Below, piece after piece: positions 1 through 6,845 of a DNA stretch of 64,000 nucleotides (position 1 is the stretch's first letter; each line of letters opens with the position of its first letter). This DNA comes from Bin87 sp965261195 (GTDB lineage Bacteria > Chloroflexota > Dehalococcoidia > Lucifugimonadales > UBA3495). The translations under genes and the position numbers were made by a program. The stretch lies in NCBI GenBank assembly GCA_965261195.1, contig OZ253455.1, positions 1,240,001 through 1,304,000 of the forward strand, given 5' to 3'. The notes under the pieces are model-generated. The model was given only the letters and a program-made list of their open reading frames with translations, ran no database searches and was not told the DNA's origin.

Positions 1-4
1 TCAG

Positions 5-895
5 ATGCTGGCGTATGCAATCGCACTGGATGCCGCCGGGCCGTGGTTGAACGATGCCGTTCCGGCCCCAAGCTGGTTTGGCGCGACCGAGAACCTCGCA
101 GAGCAGGGGTTGGACCTGGACCAGGCGTATCATTTCTTTTTGTCTGCGAAAACGTGGAACCTGACCGGACGGAACGAAGGGGTGGACGAAGCGGATACCG
201 AGGACGTGGCGCATCCTTCCGGCGAGCCGCGGGAGCAGGGCGCGGCCTCCGTTGCTCCGGCAAATGCCCCAGCGCTTACCAGCCCGGAGCCGCAGCAAGT
301 GTTCTACGATGCCGGCCGGGTTTTTGTGTCCGCGAACCTTTTGCGGTTACCCGGCAAAACCGTGACAATGAACAGAGTCAAGTCTGCGGCTGTGGTCGAG
401 GTTGAAGTGGAGGCAGAAACGGGTTCGAATAAGTTCTTGAAAGTCGTCGGCAACCTCATAAAGTGGCCGAGCTTGCTGGGCGCTATTGGGATTTTTATAA
501 TTTCGTTATGGTGGATTCTTCTTGCCGTTCTAACTCACTCCGGTCTCGTAACAGAGGGCTATTCCCCCTATGGGGAGGAACCTTTATTCCCTTTACTTGA
601 AGAGAAAATCGAGCGTTCGCCAGTGAGATATGGGCTCATTTCTGGAGCCGTTATCCTGGGGGCGATATTGGTGGCTTCGTTAGGACACAAAATCGTCGAA
701 TGGGGCACGGCCAAAACTACCAAATATCGCGCCGGCATTGACGTAGCGGGTGAGAGCGAGTGGCTTTATTCCGGTGAATACGAGGAGCGTGTGGAGGTGG
801 AAAGAATAGTATCAGCGATCGAACTGGCCAGAGCTGCTGGCGCGGCCGGCGTTGCTCCGGCAAATGCCCCAACGTTTACTAACCCGGAGCCGTAA
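5..895 (+). CDS. DUF6232-like membrane protein, first of a tandem pair (5' end uncertain)
   Basis: A 296-residue protein of unknown function. Residues 1-75 form a soluble lead-in, a low-complexity Ala/Pro linker follows (about 76-98), and from residue 99 a domain begins with VFYD and AGRVFVS, typical of the DUF6232 type. Two membrane segments lie at about 152-178 and 209-232, and a C-terminal strand/helix (KYRAGIDVAG...) closes the domain. The first ATG is at base 5, so the true start may lie outside the window; the first 25 residues (LAYAIAL...PSWF) loosely recall the C-terminal end of YciQ/DUF2207-type membrane proteins. The same linker recurs at the C-terminus, and the next gene follows in the same frame after a single TAA. 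Family assignment is by pattern only. Confidence 0.6.
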   Translation: MLAYAIALDAAGPWLNDAVPAPSWFGATENLAEQGLDLDQAYHFFLSAKTWNLTGRNEGVDEADTEDVAHPSGEPREQGAASVAPANAPALTSPEPQQVFYDAGRVFVSANLLRLPGKTVTMNRVKSAAVVEVEVEAETGSNKFLKVVGNLIKWPSLLGAIGIFIISLWWILLAVLTHSGLVTEGYSPYGEEPLFPLLEEKIERSPVRYGLISGAVILGAILVASLGHKIVEWGTAKTTKYRAGIDVAGESEWLYSGEYEERVEVERIVSAIELARAAGAAGVAPANAPTFTNPEP

Positions 896-898
896 CGG

Positions 899-1465
899 AT
901 GTTCTACGATGATAACGGGGTCCGTGTTTCGCAGCACAGCATAAGTTACCCAGCTGGCGCGTTGTCAGTGCATCGGGTGATTGACATCGCCATCGAGCGG
1001 GAAATAGTGGACGACCGCGACGGTACGCACCGGTTTTGGAAGTTAGTTGGGAAAGTTGTGCAATTTGCAGGATTTGGGATAGCGTTTCTCCCGTTTATTG
1101 CCGTGATGTGGACCCTGGTGCTCACCGTCCTGTTTTATTTGGGGATTGAAATTGAGTCAGCCCCAGGCGATCATGTGCGTAATCCGAATTGGAGCGACTA
1201 CGGACCTTTTGAACCAGAGCCCTGGACCTTTTGGGCCATTGGCGGGACAGGTATCCTGGCTGGTTTGTTGGTGGGATTGCTCGGGGGTTGGGTGACACGC
1301 TTGGCAACCCCCAAAAAAACCAAGTACTGCGTGGCCCTGGCGGTCACCGGCCAGGATGCCCGAGTATCTCTCGGCCACCACGACGAACGGGAATCGGTGC
1401 AAAGGTTGGCTTCGGCCATCCGGGAGGCGGCCTACAGCGTCGGCAACCTCGCGGCTGGGCGCTGA
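899..1465 (+). CDS. DUF6232-like membrane protein, second of a tandem pair
   Basis: A 188-residue paralogue of the preceding domain: MFYDDNGVRVS opening, membrane segments near residues 53-83 and 110-134, and a C-terminal KKTKYCVALAVTG strand matching TTKYRAGIDVAG upstream. It starts 3 nt after the upstream stop, in the same frame, so the pair reads as one duplicated two-domain gene split by a TAA. No separate Shine-Dalgarno is visible, so expression probably depends on coupled termination and re-initiation. Function unknown; a membrane-anchored small-molecule or stress role would be a guess. Confidence 0.6.
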   Translation: MFYDDNGVRVSQHSISYPAGALSVHRVIDIAIEREIVDDRDGTHRFWKLVGKVVQFAGFGIAFLPFIAVMWTLVLTVLFYLGIEIESAPGDHVRNPNWSDYGPFEPEPWTFWAIGGTGILAGLLVGLLGGWVTRLATPKKTKYCVALAVTGQDARVSLGHHDERESVQRLASAIREAAYSVGNLAAGR

Positions 1466-1705
1466 CGATCTGGTCGCATTGCCGCAACGGAACCGGCCAC
1501 ACTAACCGACCGCCAATGCAGACCGACGGCCCAATCAGGCCGGCCGCCAATTCAGCAGGAAGCCTGGTGGTATAATCCGTCGCAATCGGCTAGTGGTAAC
1601 GGAATCATAAAATCGATCTGCCTCGGCTGACGACCACTTGGGCGCATTCCGGGGCGCTTGGCCTGGTACAACGTACTGCAATTATAATTTGAGGAGTATT
1701 GCCTG
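1466..1705 (+). promoter_or_regulatory. Intergenic region with two TATAAT boxes
   Basis: No gene is seen here. TATAAT occurs at 1571-1576 and again at 1683-1688, followed by a GAGGAG ribosome-binding site at 1691-1696 and ATG at 1706. The second box is too close to the start codon for a normal leader, so the first is the likelier promoter for the thiolase fragment. No convincing -35 box is seen for either. Confidence 0.35.
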
Positions 1706-2020
1706 ATGACTACAACCCGCACCCGCCGTTTGGCCCGCCAGGTGTCCATCGTCGGCGCCGGCTTGTCCCAATTCGGAGCCTATCCCGACAAGTCCAGCCG
1801 CGACCTGTTCGTAGAAGCGTTTCACGATATGCAGGACAACATGGACCAAGGCATTTCGTCCCAGGACATCGAGGCCGGCTACATCGGCAACTATTCGGCT
1901 GACCTCTTCGAGCATCAGGGCCACACGGCGCCGATTATAGCCGACTGGCTGGGCATGACACCGACGCCAATCACCCGCATTGAGAACGCCTGCGCCAGCA
2001 GCGGCAGCGCCTATTGCGAA
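1706..2020 (+). pseudogene. Thiolase (acetyl-CoA acetyltransferase, SCP-x/archaeal type), N-terminal fragment
   Basis: The first ~104 residues are a clear thiolase N-terminus: VSIVGAGLSQFG, then EAGYIGNYS, and ENACASSGSA carrying the nucleophilic cysteine. Homology then stops abruptly near base 2015-2020; the frame runs on in unrelated sequence to a stop at 2111-2113. Full thiolases of this type have about 390 residues with His and second Cys motifs, all missing. The regulatory front (GAGGAG site, ATG 1706) is intact. The 3' part has been replaced by DNA carrying an opposite-strand coiled-coil reading frame, so this is a deletion or recombination remnant and not a working enzyme. Confidence 0.75.
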
Positions 2021-2054
2021 TGGACTGGGTGTCGCGCTGGACTTCAGACTCTTC

Positions 2055-2393
2055 CTATTGTTCCAGCGCCTGATCCAGCTCGTCCTCGTAGTCCATGCGG
2101 TCGACCACTCTGAGCGAGGCGGTGGCCTCCCGGCGGAAGGTGTCAACCTCGCGCAGTGTGCGGGCGAGGTGGTCCACCAGGTTGGCAGCGTCAGCGATGA
2201 GGCTGGGCAAATTCTGCTGGGCCTGCGCCGCGGCCGACAAAGCAATCTGAGCCCGGTCCAGCGAGTCCTGGCGGTGTTGTTCCCGCTCTTGCATCCGCTG
2301 CAGCAGGCTGACCTGCTCACGCAGGGCTGGCGCCTGCGAGGCCAGGGATTCCAGTTGCTCCATGTAGCTGGCGGCTTCTTCGGCCTTGCGCAA
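2055..2393 (-). CDS. Coiled-coil protein fragment, unknown function
   Basis: The frame encodes about 112 residues rich in Glu, Gln, Arg, Leu and Ala with heptad character (EEAASYMEQLESL, LREQVSLLQRMQ, LVDHLARTLREVD) and ends in DQALEQ. The helical frame continues upstream without a stop to about 2540 but without a good ATG; the only nearby start in frame is TTG at 2391-2393. It may be the C-terminal piece of a larger gene brought in by the event that truncated the thiolase. No domain is recognised. Confidence 0.35.
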   Translation of the reverse strand: MRKAEEAASYMEQLESLASQAPALREQVSLLQRMQEREQHRQDSLDRAQIALSAAAQAQQNLPSLIADAANLVDHLARTLREVDTFRREATASLRVVDRMDYEDELDQALEQ

Positions 2394-2661
2394 TCGCTGG
2401 GCCAGTTCGTGGTTGATTTGATCTGATATTTGGCATTCCTTCTCGCCTCGGCGCCGGTTGGAGCCATCGCATCGAAGGCCGGTGGGATAACCTGGAGTGG
2501 CGGCTGGTACCCAGCGCGAGTCTGCGTCTTGCCCGCCGCTCCGGGAAGCGCCTCATTTATAGCAAAGACGGGTCGGATTCCGGTTTGGGCAAAGTTGACG
2601 AATTTCAGACAATTTTGAGAGATTGGACAAGAAACCTACTGGCCAGCAGCCGCGCGGTGAA

Positions 2662-2691
2662 TTGGCAAGTCGGTGCGGGGGGCGGTATAAT
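2662..2691 (+). promoter_or_regulatory. Sigma70-like promoter for ilvE
   Basis: TTGGCA at 2662-2667 and TATAAT at 2686-2691 are separated by 18 bp. A start point near 2698 would exclude the upstream ATG codons at 2585 and 2690 and leaves an AGGGGG site before GTG 2723. The promoter therefore decides the ilvE start. Confidence 0.7.
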
Positions 2692-2722
2692 GACCGAAAA
2701 CTTCCGCGCCAGGGGGCATTAC

Positions 2723-3688
2723 GTGACTACCAACGGCCAGGCTGCTGTCAATACCGATCAGCTTCAAGTGTTCTTTCGCGGACAGTTCGTACCGCTGAAA
2801 GAGGCCAATGTAAGCGTAATGACCCATGCCCTCCACTACGGCACGGGCGTGTTTGAGGGCATTCGGGGCAACTGGAACGCCGAGCAGGAGGCCATCAACA
2901 TATTCCGGATGCGCGAGCATTACGAGCGCCTGCTGGACGGCTGCAAGATTCTGATGCTGGACATACCCTACTCCGCCGATGACCTTTGCAATATCACCGT
3001 TGACCTGGTGGAGCGAAACCGGCACGACTCGGATATTTACATCCGACCTTTAGCGTACAAGAGCGAGGAACTGATCGCCAACCTGAAACTGCAGGATCTG
3101 GCATCCGACTTCACCCTGATCACCGTACCCTTCGGCAACTACCTGGGCAGCGACCGGCTGCGCTGCTGTACGTCGTCATGGCGACGAGTGGATGACCCGA
3201 TGATTCCGGCCCGCATCAAGGCTTCCGGCATCTACGTCAACAGCATACTGGCCAAAACCGAGGCCACCTTGAGCGGCTTCGATGAAGCGATTCTGCTCAA
3301 CCACGACGGCCACGTATCCGAAGGTTCCGGCGAAAACATTTTCGTGGTGAAAAACGGACGCCTGCTCACCCCCGCCCTGGAAGATAACGTGCTCGGCGGC
3401 ATCACTCGCGATACGGTGATGCAGTTGGCCCGTACCGAGCTGGGCATCGATATCGAGATGCGATCCATCGACCGCAGCGAGCTGTACCTGGCCGACGAGG
3501 TATTTCTCACCGGCACCGCAGCGCACCTTACGCCGATGGTGGAACTGGACTGCCGCCCCATTGGGGACGGGCAACCTGGCCCCATTTCCACCCAAATCCA
3601 GCAGATGTATTTTGACATCGTGGTGGGCAATAACCCCAAGTACAGCCACTGGTGTACGCGGGTAACACCCAGCGCGGTCGCAGCCTAG
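2723..3688 (+). CDS. ilvE: Branched-chain amino acid aminotransferase
   Basis: A class IV PLP-dependent aminotransferase that interconverts Leu/Ile/Val and their 2-oxo acids with glutamate. Visible signatures are HALHYGTGVFEGIRG near the N-terminus, the catalytic lysine context ARIKASGIYVNS, SEGSGENIF, ITRDTV and YLADEVFLTGTAAHLTPM. Length from the GTG at 2723 is about 321 residues, normal for the family. GTG 2723 is preferred because an AGGGGG site sits about 7 nt upstream and a strong promoter lies at 2662-2691; the longer open frame back to 2585 would overlap that promoter. It stands alone as a transcription unit. Confidence 0.92.
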   Translation: MTTNGQAAVNTDQLQVFFRGQFVPLKEANVSVMTHALHYGTGVFEGIRGNWNAEQEAINIFRMREHYERLLDGCKILMLDIPYSADDLCNITVDLVERNRHDSDIYIRPLAYKSEELIANLKLQDLASDFTLITVPFGNYLGSDRLRCCTSSWRRVDDPMIPARIKASGIYVNSILAKTEATLSGFDEAILLNHDGHVSEGSGENIFVVKNGRLLTPALEDNVLGGITRDTVMQLARTELGIDIEMRSIDRSELYLADEVFLTGTAAHLTPMVELDCRPIGDGQPGPISTQIQQMYFDIVVGNNPKYSHWCTRVTPSAVAA

Positions 3689-3761
3689 CGGCGATGTGGT
3701 GGGGACTTTCCCGCTGACCGGTGCGCCCGTATGCTGGTGTCCGGGCCTGTTGGTGTAACAG

Positions 3762-4382
3762 ATGATTTGGCTGTCCGGCGCAGCGGTCGTTATCGGCTAC
3801 CTGCTGGGCAGCATCCCAACCGCCTGGCTCGTGGCCCGGCGCGTCTCTCGTGGCGAGACCGACATCCGGCAGGCCGGCGACGGTAACGCCGGCGCCCGCA
3901 ACGTCGGCCAAATCTTTGGCCGCAAGTGGGGGGTGTTCGTCGCCGCGGCCGACATCGCCAAGGGTGCGGTGGCGGTGCTGGCGTTCAACGCCCTCGCCGA
4001 TCTGCTTGTCCCGCTCAGAGCAGACGGCGCTGGCAATTTGCCGGGGATGCTGGCCGGCGTGGCAACTATCGTCGGTCAGATCTGGCCGGTGTGGCTGCGA
4101 TTTCGCGGCGGGCGCGGGGCGGCCACGGCCATTGGCGTTACCGCTGCGGTGCTGCCCGGGCCGGCGCTCCTGATGATGGCGCCCACCCTGGTGATTCTCA
4201 CCATCACCAGGAGCACCACCCTGGCCCTGGCCTTCATTTACCTCTCATCGGTAGTGATTGCCAGGACGCTGTTTGGTGTCGCCTGGGGGCCAATCTGGTA
4301 CTGCCTGGGAGTCTTCATCGCGGTGGGGGCGGTGCATTTCTGGACGGTGCGATTCCGCAGCCCGGCAGCCGAAACCCGGTAG
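3762..4382 (+). CDS. plsY: Glycerol-3-phosphate acyltransferase PlsY
   Basis: A membrane enzyme that transfers acyl groups from acyl-phosphate to glycerol-3-phosphate, the first step of phospholipid synthesis. The three family motifs are visible: GSIPTAWLV near residue 16, GDGNAGARNVGQIFGRKWG near 43 (family GSGNxGATN), and RFRGGRGAAT near 115 (family KGGKGVAT). About five hydrophobic segments and 206 residues fit the family. The usual Thr of motif 2 (GATN) is Arg here and the motif-3 lysines are arginines, both conservative changes. Confidence 0.9.
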   Translation: MIWLSGAAVVIGYLLGSIPTAWLVARRVSRGETDIRQAGDGNAGARNVGQIFGRKWGVFVAAADIAKGAVAVLAFNALADLLVPLRADGAGNLPGMLAGVATIVGQIWPVWLRFRGGRGAATAIGVTAAVLPGPALLMMAPTLVILTITRSTTLALAFIYLSSVVIARTLFGVAWGPIWYCLGVFIAVGAVHFWTVRFRSPAAETR

Positions 4383-4418
4383 CCGAAAATACTTCCGCCG
4401 CCTGATTGGTACGATGCC

Positions 4419-5327
4419 TCACGCCAGCGCCAGCACGGTTGTACCGGCTACAATCATTGCGATGGCAACGAATTTGCCGATCAACGCTGCCGGATTGACG
4501 GATTCTTGCATCAAGCCCAGAGCGCGCCAACTCAACAAAGTGCCCGCCAGGAACACGAACAACGGGCGGGTCGCCAGCACTGCGGCTGCCGATGATACCG
4601 GCCCGAAGCTGAAGGACAGGATGAACAGGAAGATTGCCAGCTGGGGCAAAATTCCTTCGCCGATCACGAACGTGGCCAGTCCGTCCGGGGAGCGCAGCCC
4701 CTGCCACAGCCGCCGCCAGTTGGCGGGACGTCCGAACACGGCGAAGACGGGAACCATCCCCAATTCCTGCAACCCGAACACTTCCCACGGCGTGAGGTCC
4801 TGGAGCGCAAATTCGGCCAGAAAGAAGGCAAAGCCCAATCCGGCAGAGCTGGCCACCAGCGCCGTCAGCCCCGGCGTCAACCTGAAGAGCCGCCGACCGA
4901 AACCCTCCAGCGAAATGAGCGCGGCGCCGCAGATGACCAGGGCAATGGCCAGCCACTGCGCTCCCGAAACCGTTTCGCCCAGAAACCCCAGCGCCAGCAA
5001 CGCCACCAGGATCGGATAGGTTTGGCTGACGGCCACCGCCCGCGACGCTTCGCCCAGTTTCAGCCCCAGATACAGCAGCGCCAGACCCGAACCCAGGCAC
5101 CCCCCCGACAGCAGCCCAATGCCCACTGCCGAAGCCGGTACGTCCGTCGGCCAGCCCACAATCGCCAGCACGATGACGGCGCAGGTTAGGCGGGTCAGAA
5201 TCGAACCGGCGCCCAGGACACCGACGCCGGGCAGGTAATTGTCCAGCAGCCGCTTGTGGGCAATGTTGGCCAGCCCCAGAGCAGCCGCGCTGCAGATTGC
5301 CAGAAAGAACCACACGCCCGCCAGCAT
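4419..5327 (-). CDS. EamA/DMT-family transporter
   Basis: An inner-membrane protein of about 302 residues with ten hydrophobic segments in two EamA repeats. Segments such as LAGVWFFLAICSAAALGLANI, LLSGGCLGSGLALLYLGLKLG and VAVSQTYPILVALLALGFLGE (the first repeat's exit) are typical of drug/metabolite exporters. The ATG at 5325-5327 is chosen because the longer frame to 5420 adds a basic, non-hydrophobic stretch running into a MITE. It converges on plsY. The substrate cannot be told from sequence. Confidence 0.8.
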   Translation of the reverse strand: MLAGVWFFLAICSAAALGLANIAHKRLLDNYLPGVGVLGAGSILTRLTCAVIVLAIVGWPTDVPASAVGIGLLSGGCLGSGLALLYLGLKLGEASRAVAVSQTYPILVALLALGFLGETVSGAQWLAIALVICGAALISLEGFGRRLFRLTPGLTALVASSAGLGFAFFLAEFALQDLTPWEVFGLQELGMVPVFAVFGRPANWRRLWQGLRSPDGLATFVIGEGILPQLAIFLFILSFSFGPVSSAAAVLATRPLFVFLAGTLLSWRALGLMQESVNPAALIGKFVAIAMIVAGTTVLALA

Positions 5328-5393
5328 ACCAGAGTGCGGGCCTCGCTTCGTCTTTCTGTTTTTCCAACCCTTTCTCCTCATATCTATCTTGAC

Positions 5394-5620
5394 TAGAGCG
5401 TGTTGACATTTCCCCGTCATTCCCGCGCAAGCGGGAATCCAAAGACGCTATCAGCCAGCTACGTTCTCTTTGCCGGGACGTTCCTGGATTCCCGCCGGCG
5501 CGGGAATGACGTGAGTAAGGCGGGAATGACGGGAGCAAGGCGGGGATGACGTGGGCAAGACGGGGATGACGAAATGGAGTATGCCGAACCGTCTCATATC
5601 GCAAATGTCAACACGCCCTA
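5394..5620. mobile_element. MITE-like element with 18-bp inverted ends and TA borders
   Basis: Inverted ends TAGAGCGTGTTGACATTT (5394-5411) and the complement of TAGGGCGTGTTGACATTT (5603-5620) differ at one base. TA at both outer ends suggests insertion at TA, as in IS630/Tc1-type elements. Inside are GTCATTCCCGCG...CGGGAAT hairpins and four degenerate repeats of CGGGNATGACGTGAGCAAGG (5500-5575). There is no coding capacity. The element occupies the intergenic gap upstream of the arylsulfotransferase-like gene, 24 bp before its -10 box. Confidence 0.65.
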
Positions 5621-5642
5621 ACGGCGGATATGCTGCCGCCTT

Positions 5643-5650
5643 GCTATAAT
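5643..5650 (+). promoter_or_regulatory. Extended -10 promoter (TGC-TATAAT)
   Basis: TGCTATAAT with TATAAT at 5645-5650. There is no clear -35 box, as expected for an extended -10 promoter. The leader runs to the CGGAGGG site and ATG at 5683. Confidence 0.6.
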
Positions 5651-5682
5651 CCCCCCAACTTGCACATTGCGGAGGGCTACAC

Positions 5683-6813
5683 ATGGGCTGGTCGATTCAT
5701 CATCCGGTGGGTTTGATTCATTACACGCCGGCGGCTTGCTACCGGGGCTACACGGTGTTTTCCACCACCCGGGGCGGGCGCGACGCTTATCTCATCGATA
5801 TGCACGGGAACGTCGTCCACCGCTGGCGGTCCGACGAGGGTATCCATTACGCCTACCTATTGGACAACGGCAACCTGCTGTGTCGCACGTTGCCGCCCAC
5901 CGACGCCGGCGGCGCCGAAACCGTCGGCGGCTCATCGGCCAGTGTCATCGAGCTGGATTGGGACAGCAACGTAGTGTGGGCCTATCGGGACCAGATGCTG
6001 CACCACGACTACGAACGGCTGCCCAACGGCAACACACTGCTGCTGATGTGGGAGCCGCTGCCCGACGGACTGGAAGCGCAGGTGCAGGGCGGCTTTGATG
6101 TGGACTTCGCGCTGGGGATGCTCGGCGATGTGGTGCGCGAGGTTACTCCCGATGGCGCAACCGTATCCGAGTGGCGTTCCTGGGAACATCTGGATGTCAA
6201 CGAGGACGTGATTTGCCCGCTGGAGGCGCGGCGGGAGTGGACCCACGGCAACTGCATCAACGTTACCGCCGATGGGGATTTCCTGGTGAGCTACCGGCTC
6301 ACGAGTACGGTCGGCATCGTTGACCGAGCCACCGGAGCGTTCAAGTGGAAGTGGGGGCCGGGCGAGATTTACCATCAGCATCACCCCACCTGGCTGGACA
6401 ATGGCCGCGTGCTGATTTTCGACAACGGTGGACACCGGCGCGGGGCCAGCTACTCGCGCGTCGTGGAGATTGACCCGGCCACCAATGAAATCCACTGGGA
6501 GTATCAGGGCGCGCCGGCCATCTCGTTCTACAGCTACAACATCAGCAGCGCCGAAAGGCTGCCCAACGGCAACACGCTGATTTGCGAGGGTGCGCCCGGC
6601 CGCCTGTTCGAGGTAACCCCACGCTGCGAAATCGTGTGGGAGTACATCAACCCGTTCTTCATGTACAGTGGCGCCGCCGGTGGAGCGGGCGGCATGGAGT
6701 ACACCAACGCGACCTTCCGCGCCCACCGTTACAGTCCAGACCACCCCGCATTCGCCGGCCGCGACCTGAACCCGGAGCGGCACAGCGCGCTGAACCGGCT
6801 GTACACGGGATAA
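5683..6813 (+). CDS. Arylsulfotransferase-like beta-propeller protein
   Basis: A 376-residue protein of the arylsulfotransferase (ASST/Arylsulfotran_2) type, which forms a beta-propeller. Recurrent propeller blades are visible as VIELDWDSNVVWAYRD, VVREVTPDGATVSEWRS, VVEIDPATNEIHWEYQG and LFEVTPRCEIVWEYINP, each with an aromatic-ended strand, plus ERLPNGNTLL twice. Conserved histidines (HHDYERL, EWTHGN, HQHHPTW) could form the active site. There is no signal peptide, so it is likely cytoplasmic, unlike the periplasmic E. coli-type enzymes. Sulfotransferase activity is inferred only from the family; substrate unknown. Confidence 0.8.
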   Translation: MGWSIHHPVGLIHYTPAACYRGYTVFSTTRGGRDAYLIDMHGNVVHRWRSDEGIHYAYLLDNGNLLCRTLPPTDAGGAETVGGSSASVIELDWDSNVVWAYRDQMLHHDYERLPNGNTLLLMWEPLPDGLEAQVQGGFDVDFALGMLGDVVREVTPDGATVSEWRSWEHLDVNEDVICPLEARREWTHGNCINVTADGDFLVSYRLTSTVGIVDRATGAFKWKWGPGEIYHQHHPTWLDNGRVLIFDNGGHRRGASYSRVVEIDPATNEIHWEYQGAPAISFYSYNISSAERLPNGNTLICEGAPGRLFEVTPRCEIVWEYINPFFMYSGAAGGAGGMEYTNATFRAHRYSPDHPAFAGRDLNPERHSALNRLYTG

Positions 6814-6816
6814 GGT

Positions 6817-6843
6817 GTAGGGGCAGGTATACCTCGCCCCTAC
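6817..6843. terminator. GTAGGGGC...GCCCCTAC hairpin between convergent genes
   Basis: A perfect 8-bp stem (6817-6824 with 6836-6843) around an 11-nt loop begins 3 nt after the stop of the arylsulfotransferase-like gene and ends 2 nt before the stop of the convergent metallopeptidase. It lacks a T-run, so it may be a bidirectional transcript end or a dispersed repeat; a related hairpin lies at 29278-29310. Confidence 0.45.
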
Positions 6844-6845
6844 CG

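Noticed and set aside
1682..2467. Long minus-strand frame across the thiolase fragment
   Set aside because: Low-complexity Arg/Pro/Ser composition, antisense to the clear thiolase frame and out of frame with the coiled-coil.
2585..2722. Upstream start of ilvE
   Set aside because: It would include the promoter TTGGCA-N18-TATAAT; family homology begins after GTG 2723.
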